Translations under genes and position numbers: made by a program
The notes under the pieces: generated by a model
The model's database searches: none
The model's input: only the letters and a program-made list of their open reading frames with translations
Told to the model about the DNA's origin: nothing
DNA from: an uncultured Salinicoccus sp.
Lineage (GTDB): Bacteria > Bacillota > Bacilli > Staphylococcales > Salinicoccaceae
Length of the DNA: 64,000 nt
NCBI GenBank assembly: GCA_947494965.1
Contig: CANLWV010000006.1
Coordinates: 62,001 to 126,000 of the forward strand
Reading direction: 5' to 3'
In this document: positions 50,835 through 58,749 of the stretch, piece after piece
Layout: the number at the start of each line of letters is the position of its first letter
Numbering within the stretch: position 1 is the stretch's first letter

Positions 50835-51601
50835 CAGAGAAAACCCAGTCCATCAGCGGGACTCGATGCCTCGGCAGTATACTTCACCGGGATCCTTCCT
50901 GCTTCATGGCTTAATCGGCCGGCTTCTATGCCCAACTTCATCGCCTTGGCCATCTTCACCGGATCTTTTGCAGCAGAGATCGCTGTGTTCAATAGTACCG
51001 CATCCGCACCGAGTTCCATCGCGTGGCATGCATCCCTCGGAGAGCCGATGCCTGCATCTACAATGACAGGAATTTCTGCCTGTTCAATAATGTACCTCAG
51101 ATTGAGGGGATTGCTGATCCCCCGGCCTGTACCTATAGGTGAGGCGAGCGGCATGATGGCATGGACGCCTAACTCCTCCAGTTTCCTTGCCAGCACTACA
51201 TCGTCTGAAGTATAAGGACATACTGTATAGCCTCTCTCCAGAAGTGTCCTGCACGCTTCATATGTTTCGAGGGGATCGGGAAGTAAGGTTTTGTCATCCC
51301 CGATCACCTCTACCTTGATCATGTCGCACACACCCGCATGATCTGCAATCTCAGCGATTCTGACGGCTTCTTCAGCTGTCTTCGCCCCTGCTGTGTTGGG
51401 GAAGGTGACAAAATTTTTCAGATTCACATCTGCGAGAGGATTCGGTAGGCCCCTGTCATAGAGGCTCATGCGCCTGACGGCGAAAGTGAGCACTTCCGTA
51501 CCTGATGCCTCGATGGCACGGGCCTGGATCTCTTCATCTTCAAACTTTCCTGTCCCGAGCAGCAGTCTTGCCTTTAATTCAAAAGGTCCTATTCTAAACA
51601 T
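50834..51601 (-). CDS. thiG: Thiazole synthase ThiG
   Basis: The 255-residue TIM-barrel protein includes [49 protein letters not shown] and [32 protein letters not shown] in parts. These match ThiG throughout. The enzyme condenses deoxyxylulose 5-phosphate, dehydroglycine and sulfur from ThiS thiocarboxylate. The ATG at 51601 is used because GGAGGTGGG precedes it; that Shine-Dalgarno is formed by the last glycine codons of thiS. Confidence 0.93.
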   Translation of the reverse strand: MFRIGPFELKARLLLGTGKFEDEEIQARAIEASGTEVLTFAVRRMSLYDRGLPNPLADVNLKNFVTFPNTAGAKTAEEAVRIAEIADHAGVCDMIKVEVIGDDKTLLPDPLETYEACRTLLERGYTVCPYTSDDVVLARKLEELGVHAIMPLASPIGTGRGISNPLNLRYIIEQAEIPVIVDAGIGSPRDACHAMELGADAVLLNTAISAAKDPVKMAKAMKLGIEAGRLSHEAGRIPVKYTAEASSPADGLGFL

Positions 51602-51602
51602 G

Positions 51603-51803
51603 TTACCCACCTCCTACAAATTCCAACAGTTCCAGCCTGTCTGATTCTCTTACGATATATTCATTGAAATCCTTCTTCTTTATGAGCACGTTGTTATATT
51701 CGACGACGATGCGCTCTGCATCCAACTCAAGAGATGCCAATACTTCTTGGATAGTCATCTCACGGTCAAACGCGAGTGGATCCCCATTGATTATACACTT
51801 CAC
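51603..51803 (-). CDS. thiS: Sulfur carrier protein ThiS
   Basis: The 66-residue ubiquitin-fold protein ends in LLEFVGGG, the glycine tail that becomes thiocarboxylated. GTG start at 51803, preceded by AAAGGAGG, lies inside the 3' end of thiO (38-bp overlap). The final glycine codons double as the ribosome-binding site of thiG, a tight coupling. Confidence 0.9.
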   Translation of the reverse strand: MKCIINGDPLAFDREMTIQEVLASLELDAERIVVEYNNVLIKKKDFNEYIVRESDRLELLEFVGGG

Positions 51804-52905
51804 TGTTTACGCCTCCTTTTGTTATTTGAAATTCCCTGAACACTTCGGGCCTCTGATCTTTGACGACCCACTCCGCAACGAGTTCCCCGATGAGGGGGGA
51901 CAGCAGGATACCATTCCGGTAGTGGCCAGTGATGACAAAAAGACCCGGCTCCAGTTCATCCATGATTGGCTTTTCATATGCAGCATATGGCCGGACCCCC
52001 GACCATTTCTTCAGCATCCGGCACGCGGCGAGGCAAGGTATATGATCCATAGCCTGCCGCTTCAACCATTCCACTCCCGCATCCGACACACCGACCGTAA
52101 GATCATCGAAATAGCTGGTTGCACCAATCAGGAACCGGTTCTTGTTCTTCGGTACAATGTAACATCCACTGGTTGTAAAAACCGTCTGCTCGAGCGTCAG
52201 GCCATCATGTTCGACCAGAAGAACCTCCCCTTTAACACCGGTGATTGCCATATTCGCCTTTTGTGCATCCAATAATTTTCCGCTCCATGCCCCGCCGGCG
52301 ATGATCACTTTATCCGCATGTATCTCGCCGGATGAAGTACTCAGCGTATAGACATCAAATTTTTTGTTCACACGGTGGACTTCAGTATGGCAAAAGCGGT
52401 CGATGCCCGATGCGGTGAGCGAGGCAAGCAGTGCTTTTGTATATTTCCAGGCGTTGATCTGTCCGTCATCTGGTATATGGATGACCCGGTTACGGTATTC
52501 CACTGCACCCAGCGTCAAAGCCTCAAGATCCGCTTTAGACAATAGGCGGACCTGTGAATCCCGCCGGTGCAGAAAATCATACTGGGCGTCCAAACCCGGG
52601 ACATCCTCCGCGTGAGAGGCCATTTTGATCAGCCCGCTCCGTCTGTACTCGATATCAATCCCGTTTTCTTCCATAAATTCCCGGCTCAAGGCTTTGAACT
52701 TATCCCTTGATGCGACTGCCAATCTATATAGCTTGCTGTCCCCTTTAAATTCATTCTGCGCCCCGAGCATGCCACCTGCTTTATAGGAAGCGTGCTCCCC
52801 CGGCACATCGCGGTCTATTACCGCAATCTTCATTCCTGACCGATGGAGCGCCTTTGCGATCGACATGCCGATAACACCAGATCCGACAATTGCGACATCA
52901 TACAT
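51766..52905 (-). CDS. thiO: Glycine oxidase ThiO
   Basis: The 379-residue FAD enzyme starts VAIVGSGVIGMSIAKALHRSG and shows AGGMLGAQNE, the usual ThiO/DAO segments DKVIIAGGAWSGKLL and WSGVRPYAAYEKPIMDELEPGLFVITGHYRNGILLSP in parts. It oxidises glycine to the imine used for the thiazole ring, in aerobic thiamine synthesis. The start overlaps the tenI end by 8 bp. Confidence 0.92.
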   Translation of the reverse strand: MYDVAIVGSGVIGMSIAKALHRSGMKIAVIDRDVPGEHASYKAGGMLGAQNEFKGDSKLYRLAVASRDKFKALSREFMEENGIDIEYRRSGLIKMASHAEDVPGLDAQYDFLHRRDSQVRLLSKADLEALTLGAVEYRNRVIHIPDDGQINAWKYTKALLASLTASGIDRFCHTEVHRVNKKFDVYTLSTSSGEIHADKVIIAGGAWSGKLLDAQKANMAITGVKGEVLLVEHDGLTLEQTVFTTSGCYIVPKNKNRFLIGATSYFDDLTVGVSDAGVEWLKRQAMDHIPCLAACRMLKKWSGVRPYAAYEKPIMDELEPGLFVITGHYRNGILLSPLIGELVAEWVVKDQRPEVFREFQITKGGVNSEVYNQWGSTRV

Positions 52906-53491
52906 CCTTACACCACATCCTTCTCACCACCTCGATCTCTTCAGCGTTCTGGTCCATGAATAATGAAATGGCACAGACACCGCTGAATCCGTCCGGCAGA
53001 TCGTCTATCGTATATTGATTGATGCCGCCGATGGCCATTATTGGCATATCAATTTCTGTAGCTCGTTCCGTTTCTTCCTGGGACCTCGGCGGCACGCCCC
53101 TTTTAGAAGCGCTTTCAAAAATATGTCCAAAATGGACGTAATCCAGTCCATGGGACTGGGCCTTTCTGATGCTTTCTACGGAATGGGTCGACATACTTAC
53201 AGTAACCTTTGGGTACTTGGCTTTATATGCATATGCCAACGGGTCGTCTTCTTTGAAATGGATTGCAGTGAGGTGGAGGGATTCCAGCAACCTCACGTCA
53301 CTATGGATCACCAACTTGCGCTTTGGGAAACCCGTATCCAACAGTACTTTGATGAACTGCTTCAGTTCTCCCGGGTCCATTGGGGTCCTCAGCAACAGAC
53401 GGTCGATGACAGGTTCCATATCGATGAAGTGTCTCAAATCTTCAGCGTTTAAAATTTTGTAATGTGTAATCGCGATAAAGATGGTTCCCAC
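52898..53491 (-). CDS. tenI: Thiazole tautomerase TenI
   Basis: The protein is about 197 residues, homologous to ThiE-fold TenI: IAITHYKILNAEDL at the start, DYVHFGHIFESASKRG with the TenI-type GHIF, and PIMAIGGINQYTIDDL. TenI isomerises the thiazole product to the aromatic form. The frame is open further up to an ATG at 53545, but that interval contains the riboswitch terminator, so true translation must start below it. A GTG at 53491 is the first ordinary codon; ATC codons at 53482 or 53476 follow GGGGTGGGA better. The exact start is uncertain. Confidence 0.8.
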   Translation of the reverse strand: MGTIFIAITHYKILNAEDLRHFIDMEPVIDRLLLRTPMDPGELKQFIKVLLDTGFPKRKLVIHSDVRLLESLHLTAIHFKEDDPLAYAYKAKYPKVTVSMSTHSVESIRKAQSHGLDYVHFGHIFESASKRGVPPRSQEETERATEIDMPIMAIGGINQYTIDDLPDGFSGVCAISLFMDQNAEEIEVVRRMWCKDV

Positions 53492-53496
53492 CCCAA

Positions 53497-53533
53497 ATAA
53501 AAAAGCGTTATTTTTCTTGTAGAAAAATAACGC
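53497..53533 (-). terminator. Riboswitch-controlled terminator of the thi operon
   Basis: GCGTTATTTTTC/GAAAAATAACGC is a perfect 12-bp stem with a seven-T run on the minus strand. It lies directly between the TPP aptamer and tenI and encodes no protein despite an open frame through it. Confidence 0.88.
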
Positions 53534-53554
53534 GTCGAGTTTCATTAATCAACG

Positions 53555-53647
53555 TCACTTTCCTACGCCAGTATGAACTGGATCAGGTTCAAGGAATCCC
53601 AAAGTCATTACTTTGGTCTCAGCCTTTAGCAAAGGCACTTCCAGTGA
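53555..53647 (-). promoter_or_regulatory. TPP riboswitch of the tenI-thiO-thiS-thiG-thiF operon
   Basis: On the minus strand the thi-box has AAGGCTGAGA in the pyrimidine arm, TTCCTTGAACCTGATC and CTGGCGTAGGAA in the pyrophosphate arm. P1 is TCACT/AGTGA. The 25-bp downstream terminator should form when TPP is bound, lowering thiamine biosynthesis. Confidence 0.95.
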
Positions 53648-53943
53648 TTTCGATTCTTATTCAATTGATGGATCTTTCAGGCGATCTTTACTAGAATATC
53701 GCTTTATAATAAATACTTTAATCCATGTCGTTACATAATGCAACCAATGAGGCGGGGACACTCAGTACGGGAAAGGCCAGAAGACCACTTGGAATCTTGC
53801 TTTTGAGACGCCGCTTTGAGTCCTCCCTCCAGGATAACAGCCAAATTTTGATTTACTTTCATCCGTTCCAGAAGGTGTTTACTTCACGCTGTCCCATTAG
53901 CGGTTGGTCTGCTAAAGATTAGACTTGTATGGTATTAATACTA

Positions 53944-53979
53944 AAACAGTGGGTGTGCTTTTCCACACCCACTGTTTTT
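53944..53979. terminator. Bidirectional intrinsic terminator
   Basis: AACAGTGGGTGTG/CACACCCACTGTT with T-run. On the minus strand it would end the aconitase-tail/RpiR unit; on the plus side no gene is visible. The rest of 53660-53940 has no gene I can support. Confidence 0.8.
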
Positions 53980-53997
53980 CTGTCTGCACCTTACTAG

Positions 53998-54046
53998 TGT
54001 TGCTTCGCCCAGTTAATAATCCCACCGGCGAGCAGGATATCCATTT
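53998..54046 (-). pseudogene. Vestigial C-terminus of an aconitase-family gene
   Basis: On the minus strand MDILLAGGIINWAKQ is read out, nearly identical to the last residues of the intact aconitase at 55588-57522 (DILLAGGIINWAKQRQ). The DNA also matches over about 40 bp apart from third-position changes. Only the tail remains, next to a terminator. It is probably left from a lost second copy or a rearrangement. Confidence 0.7.
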
Positions 54047-54062
54047 AAATGTTAACCACCAT

Positions 54063-54905
54063 TCAATACAGTTTGCCGGTAAGGTCTTCTGAGATCGCCA
54101 TCTTCGACTGCTTCGCCAGCTCGAAGTTCCGGATGGTCAGGCCGGTGCATATCAGATCAATGACGAATAGCTGCGCCACTTTAGAAACCAGCGATCCGCT
54201 GTCCAATGGATTCTCCTTGGCGGATGACAGCAGTATGCAGTCGGACAACTTGGTCAATGGGGAGCGGCTGTAGTTGGTGATGGAAATCACCTTGACCGCC
54301 CTCTCCCTGGCCGCTGCCACACTGTCCACTATATCCTTCGTGCTGCCTGTGAGACTGATGGCCACCACCACAGTGTCCTTGTTCATCGAAGCCGTCCGCA
54401 TGATCTGGAAATGCGGATCAGTGAAGACCTGGACATTCTTGCCGATCCTAAGCAGCCTGTTCTGCATATCGAGGGCCGCCATCGAGGACGAGCCCACCCC
54501 GAAAATCACAATATCACTGCTACCGTCCAAAATCGTCAAAGCTTCCTGCAGCTCCTCTTCATCAACCACATCATAGGAATTCTCGATGGCGGTGATCATG
54601 TTCCTCTTCACTTTAAAGATATAGGAATCGTCCTCGTTCTCCCCAGTGTTGGCGTTCATCTCCATGGCCAGGGCAAACTTGAATTCCTGGAATCCCTTAT
54701 AGCCCATCTTCCGGAAGAGGCGGAGGACAGTCGCCTCCCCTACATTGCACGCCTCCGCCAATTCCGTCAGGGAATGGTAGAGGACCTGTTCAGTATGGGA
54801 GATGATGTAATGATAGATCTTCTGTTCTGATTTGGTGAAGCTCTGTTTAAGCTGCTCCAATCTTATGGTTGCCTTCATTTCATGTTTATCATTGTTCAAT
54901 TTCAA
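54063..54905 (-). CDS. RpiR/MurR-family transcriptional regulator with SIS domain
   Basis: The protein is about 280 residues. An N-terminal HTH_6 (SLTELAEACNVGEATVLRLFRKMGYKGFQEFKF in parts) is joined to a SIS domain that binds phosphosugars (VIFGVGSSSMAALDMQNRLLRIG, AISLTGSTKDIVD). Relatives control N-acetyl-mannosamine, muramic acid or other sugar genes. The start is a TTG directly after the truncated ROK gene stop (TAG-TTG); an ATG at 54881 is an alternative. Its former regulon partner may have been the truncated ROK kinase beside it. Confidence 0.85.
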   Translation of the reverse strand: MKLNNDKHEMKATIRLEQLKQSFTKSEQKIYHYIISHTEQVLYHSLTELAEACNVGEATVLRLFRKMGYKGFQEFKFALAMEMNANTGENEDDSYIFKVKRNMITAIENSYDVVDEEELQEALTILDGSSDIVIFGVGSSSMAALDMQNRLLRIGKNVQVFTDPHFQIMRTASMNKDTVVVAISLTGSTKDIVDSVAAARERAVKVISITNYSRSPLTKLSDCILLSSAKENPLDSGSLVSKVAQLFVIDLICTGLTIRNFELAKQSKMAISEDLTGKLY

Positions 54906-55331
54906 CTACCTGCTTTCATAAGTCTGCCAGAAATGTAGGGCGGCGCCATAGAGGTTGGCCTGATTGCGGTTTTTGGCGAGTTTGACCGCTAATGGTTTTT
55001 TATGGTTTGCCATGATCATTCCCGACAATCTTCTGCTGATCGCATTCTCAAGAAAGTCGCCCTGGGCAGTAATTCCGCCCCCTATCAGTATGAGAGAGGG
55101 ATTCAGCGCATGCGTCAATGACTTCAATCCGAGGCACAGGTCATCGAGCCACCCATCGAATATTTCCGTCTCTGTTGCGTACCCTTGTTTGACACGCTCA
55201 AAAAAGGTTTCAAGGCCAATGGCACCGAACTGGTCCGTCACCCTCCTCTCGAGTGCCCGGCTGGACGCATATTCCTCATAGCACCCCTTAAAGCCGCACA
55301 AGCATTTCCTGCCCCCCGGATACAGGGTCAT
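54906..55331 (-). pseudogene. Truncated ROK-family sugar kinase/regulator (C-terminal half)
   Basis: The remaining 141 residues contain the zinc-binding GRKCLCGFKGCYEEYAS motif and ILIGGGITAQGDFLENAI, but the N-terminal ATP- and sugar-binding half (DxGxTK, ExD) is missing. A stop codon lies directly before its first ATG in the same frame. The upstream DNA belongs to another gene remnant (MARHRSF...) in a different frame. Thus it has been joined by deletion and should be inactive as a kinase. Confidence 0.8.
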
Positions 55332-55497
55332 TCATGCCCCTTGACATCGCTTCGACATCTTCGCGGAAGACTTTCTTGTCTGCCTCACCTTTGGTGACTT
55401 GGGTGCCGAGCGATGCTTTAAGGGGATAGAAGCTTGAACCCGAGGCTAGATGCGTCTTGGTTGCCATCTTTTCTTTGAAACTGCGATGTCTGGCCAT
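55288..55497 (-). pseudogene. Remnant of an unidentified gene fused to the ROK fragment
   Basis: From an ATG with a very good ribosome site (TTAGGAGG, seven bases before) the frame reads MARHRSFKEKMATKTHLASG and onward for about 55 plausible residues. It then crosses the deletion junction near 55330 and runs on out of frame through the ROK sequence. I do not recognise the protein. The Shine-Dalgarno is embedded in the hairpin described next. Confidence 0.45.
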
Positions 55498-55504
55498 TAA
55501 AAAG

Positions 55505-55587
55505 CCTCCTAAGCTACAGATTTTTTCTTTCATCTGTAAACTTAGGAGGTAGCACCTCACAGTGCACACCCGTCTCTCTGTATTATT
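55505..55587 (-). promoter_or_regulatory. Structured leader with Shine-Dalgarno-sequestering hairpin
   Basis: On the minus strand CCTCCTAAG-TTACAGAT pairs with ATCTGTA-CTTAGGAGG, a 16-bp nearly perfect stem that buries the AGGAGG ribosome site and is followed by CTTTTTA. A smaller hairpin (GCAC/GTGC, with GGTGCTACC) lies ahead. This has the layout of a transcription- or translation-controlling RNA leader, with slight likeness to the end of a T-box, but no known class is matched. Confidence 0.45.
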
Positions 55588-57522
55588 CTATTGACGCTGC
55601 TTCGCCCAGTTGATGATGCCACCGGCGAGCAGGATGTCAAGGTCGCGCCCTGTCAGGCTGTGGTGGACGGTGATTTCTTCATCCGCGTCTTTCAGTCGGA
55701 TGGTGAATGTGTCCGTATCCCGAATCGTCTGATGGATATTGCGGAATTCCAGCACATCCCCCTGACCCACTTTCTGATGATCGGCCGGATCATCGAATGT
55801 CAATGGCAGGATGCCGAAGTTGATGAGGTTCTGCAGATGGATCCGCGCAAAATCTTTGACCAGGACGACTTTCAGGCCGAGGTAACGTGGTGCGAGCGCC
55901 GCATGTTCACGGCTGGACCCTTGTCCGTAGTTGTGCCCGGCGACGACCATATGGCCGCCTTCGTCGCGTTTTTCCGCCGCCCGTTCGGTATAGCCTTCAT
56001 CCACGCCTTCGAAGACGAAGGAGCTGATTTTCGGAATGTTACTGCGGAACGGCAACACCCTCGAACCGCCTGCCAGGATTTCGTCCGTAGAGATGTTGTC
56101 TGCCATCTTAAGTATGACCGGCAAGTCGAAATTATCTTCTATCGGATCGAAGTTCGGGATGGATGATACGTTCGGTCCTTTTTCCAGCTCGATGTTCTCT
56201 TTATCTTTCGGTGGTGCTTCCAGCATTTCGCCTTTCTTGACGGCAGCCGCCTCCGGAATTTCCGGATAGTCCATTTCCAGTGTCCGTGGGTCGGTGATGA
56301 CACCGAACAAGGCAGAAGCGGCTGCTGTCTCCGGACTGCATAGGAAGACACTGTCTTCTTTCGTGCCGGAACGCCCCGGGAAGTTCCGCGGTGTCGTCCG
56401 CAAGCTGTTCTGGCCGGTAGCTGGTGCCTGTCCCATGCCGATGCAGCCGTTGCAGCCCGCCTGGTGCATCCGGGCACCGGAAGACAATAGGCTCGCAATA
56501 TGGCCGTTTTCGACCAGCTGCTGCAGCAACAATCTGGATGTCGGGTTGATGTCGAACGAAATGCCGTTCGCAATCACTTTATCTTTGACGATCTCTGCCG
56601 CTATCGCAAAATCACGGTACCCTGGGTTCGCTGAAGAACCGATGTAGGACTGGTAGATTTCCTGGCCGGCAATCTCTTCCACCGGCACAACGTTATCCGG
56701 ACTGGTCGGTTTCGCGATCAGCGGTACCAGTTCAGACAAGTTGATCTCTTCATAATCATCATATTCTGCGCCCTCGTCCGCCTTCAGTTCTACCCAGTCA
56801 TCTTCACGCCCCTGCGTCTTCATGAAGCGCTTCACTTCCTCGTCCGACGGGAAGACTGACGTGGTGGCACCCAGTTCCGCGCCCATATTGGCGATGACAT
56901 GGCGGTCCATGGCGGACAGGTCATCAAGCCCTGGTCCGTAGTATTCGATGATCTTGCCGACGCCGCCTTTAACGGTATGTCTACGGAGCATTTCCAATAT
57001 GACATCTTTGGCACTGACCCAGTCAGGCAGCTTGCCCGTAAGCTTCACGCCCATGATCCGCGGCATCTCTACGTAATACGGCTCGCCGGCCATGGCCATC
57101 GTCACATCGATGCCGCCGGCCCCCATCGCAAGCATGCCCATACATCCGTTGGCACACGTGTGGCTGTCGGAACCGAGCAGCGTCTTGCCTGGAATCGATA
57201 GCTCCTGCATATGCACCGGATGGCTGACCCCATTGCCCGGTCGGCTGTAGTGCACGCCGAACTTCTGCGCCGCACTGCGCAGGAACAGATGGTCATCCGG
57301 GTTGCGGTGGTCATCCTGTATCAGGTTGTGGTCGACATATTGCGCGGAGACTTCCGTCTTCACTTCGTCAATATCCATCGCTTCCAGTTCCAGCATCACC
57401 ATCGTACCCGTCGCATCCTGCGTCAACGTCTGGTCGATTTTCAGGCCGATCTGCTCTCCAGGGGTCATCTCCCCTGACACCAGGTGATCCTTGATCAGCT
57501 TCTGTGCAACATTCATCTTCAT
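55588..57522 (-). CDS. Aconitate hydratase, Aquifex-type
   Basis: The 644-residue protein is a full-length monomeric aconitase-superfamily hydratase of the shorter, Aquifex-type group. Cluster ligands are GSDSHTCANGCMGMLAMGAGG (in parts) and HQAGCNGCIGMGQAP; ARM-like substrate residues include SSREHAALAPRYLG and the swivelling domain near the C-terminus (DILLAGGIINWAKQ). It interconverts citrate and isocitrate or a related acid. Housekeeping CitB of this bacterial group is longer, so this is probably a second enzyme. Its tail sequence recurs as a vestige at 53998-54046. Confidence 0.9.
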   Translation of the reverse strand: MKMNVAQKLIKDHLVSGEMTPGEQIGLKIDQTLTQDATGTMVMLELEAMDIDEVKTEVSAQYVDHNLIQDDHRNPDDHLFLRSAAQKFGVHYSRPGNGVSHPVHMQELSIPGKTLLGSDSHTCANGCMGMLAMGAGGIDVTMAMAGEPYYVEMPRIMGVKLTGKLPDWVSAKDVILEMLRRHTVKGGVGKIIEYYGPGLDDLSAMDRHVIANMGAELGATTSVFPSDEEVKRFMKTQGREDDWVELKADEGAEYDDYEEINLSELVPLIAKPTSPDNVVPVEEIAGQEIYQSYIGSSANPGYRDFAIAAEIVKDKVIANGISFDINPTSRLLLQQLVENGHIASLLSSGARMHQAGCNGCIGMGQAPATGQNSLRTTPRNFPGRSGTKEDSVFLCSPETAAASALFGVITDPRTLEMDYPEIPEAAAVKKGEMLEAPPKDKENIELEKGPNVSSIPNFDPIEDNFDLPVILKMADNISTDEILAGGSRVLPFRSNIPKISSFVFEGVDEGYTERAAEKRDEGGHMVVAGHNYGQGSSREHAALAPRYLGLKVVLVKDFARIHLQNLINFGILPLTFDDPADHQKVGQGDVLEFRNIHQTIRDTDTFTIRLKDADEEITVHHSLTGRDLDILLAGGIINWAKQRQ

Positions 57523-57632
57523 GCATGTTTCCCCCTCAACTGATTTGATGTATTAAAAACACTTTATATAGTACTATTCACTAAAAACTTACATTTAAAC
57601 TGGAGAATTGAACGATTATATCGTTTTACGAT

Positions 57633-57675
57633 AAAAAAACATCCTGTGACCAAAGATTTCTTGGTAACAGGATGC
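57633..57675 (-). terminator. Intrinsic terminator of the former M24 gene
   Basis: CATCCTGT-ACCAA/TTGGT-ACAGGATG stem with a T-run on the minus strand, downstream of the M24 remnant stop. Confidence 0.75.
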
Positions 57676-57697
57676 AGATAGCTGATAATGTTACTTG

Positions 57698-57960
57698 TCA
57701 TGTTCTGATTATCATGCTGCCAAGACCTCTTGGATATTCCGTTATGATCTCGTCCCCGTCTTCAGTCAGGACGACTGTGTCGGAATGCCTGAAGCCACCG
57801 ACCCCGGGTATATAGAGTCCTGGTTCTACACAAAAGACCATGCCGGTCTCCAACACCAAGTCGTTGTCGAAACGCAAGGAAGGCTATTCATGTTGGTCGC
57901 TTCGATGGCATCCAAGGCCACCTGGTTGACTGCTTTTGCCGTCACCCCCGATTTGATGCA
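57698..57960 (-). pseudogene. M24 peptidase (Xaa-Pro dipeptidase-like) C-terminal remnant
   Basis: Near the stop the frame reads LETGMVFCVEPGLYIPGVGGFRHSDTVVLTEDGDEIITEYPRGLG (in parts), the classical metal-binding end of M24 enzymes. Further up, KSGVTAKAVNQVALDAIEATNM is the family's central region in another frame, with the His/Gly metal loop missing between. So an internal deletion and loss of the N-terminal half have occurred. The left junction abuts an NhaC remnant on the other strand at about 57958-57960. Confidence 0.75.
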
Positions 57961-58518
57961 GCCCTGGTCATTGGATTTTATGTATCGATGATTACGGGTA
58001 TGGACATAAGCGCGATCCCTGAAGAAGTGGTTTCATTAGTGACACAAGGCGGCATGCAGTCGATGACCAGCGTTATCCTCATCGCCTTCAGTGCCTTTGC
58101 CTTTGCAGGCATCATTACAAAAGCTGGCGCTTTGGAAGTGATCATGAGCGCCTTGCTGAAATTCGTCAAAAGGACCGGCGACCTCATTTTAAGCACTGTC
58201 GTTTCATGTATTACCATGGCTCTTGTAACCGGTAACTCATACCTGTCCATCATCGTACCTGGGGATCTCTTCAAAGAGACTTATAAAAAGAAGAATCTGC
58301 ATGCCAAAAACCTCTCCCGTACATTGGAGGATTCAGGCACCGTAGTAGTCCCCCTCATTCCATGGTCATCTGCCGGCGTCTATATGGCAGGAGTGCTTGG
58401 CGTTTCAACTTTAAGTTACGCACCGTGGGCCATATTCTGTTATCTCGGATTCATTTTTGCGATAATATTGGGTTACACAGGCATCGGCATTACCAGGATT
58501 TCAAAGAATGCTGACTGA
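57958..58518 (+). pseudogene. NhaC-family antiporter C-terminal remnant
   Basis: The frame starts abruptly at the junction (AALVIGFYVSMITGMDIS) and continues through TLEDSGTVVVPLIPWSSAGVYMAGVLGV, the C-terminal NhaC signature, to a natural stop. The N-terminal two thirds are absent. Open frame and terminator survive, so the loss is recent or the tail is tolerated. It is a different NhaC from the one in the hydroxyproline operon. Confidence 0.78.
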
Positions 58519-58591
58519 GAATTTTACTCAATAAAACCAGCACACTTATTATTTTCTTTTCATGTGTTCAATGCCTCAATAAGAATATGAG

Positions 58592-58632
58592 AATGCTTCC
58601 TTGGAGTCCCGGAGATCCAAGGAAGCATTTTT
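58592..58632 (+). terminator. Intrinsic terminator of the NhaC remnant
   Basis: AATGCTTCCTTGGA/TCCAAGGAAGCATT with T-run. Confidence 0.85.
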
Positions 58633-58710
58633 AGTTACTTTTTTATCTATGTTCTAGATTCGCAAGTGCTGAACCTTCAAATAATGAAACTGCGATAGCA
58701 TAGGCATAAT

Positions 58711-58739
58711 AAAAAACAGGAGCTGCTCATGCAGCTCCC
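58711..58739 (-). terminator. Intrinsic terminator of the rbs operon
   Basis: GGAGCTGC-TCAT-GCAGCTCC stem followed on the minus strand by a T-run, just beyond rbsB. Confidence 0.85.
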
Positions 58740-58749
58740 TCAATCAAAT

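Noticed and set aside
53740-53922. 65-codon plus-strand frame between the thi riboswitch and the aconitase vestige
   Set aside because: No ribosome site, atypical composition and no family likeness; treated as non-coding.
55540-55587. T-box leader before the unknown gene remnant
   Set aside because: GGTGCTACC is close to the T-box core but the GGTGGNACCGCG motif and a specifier stem are missing, and the space before the aconitase stop is too short.
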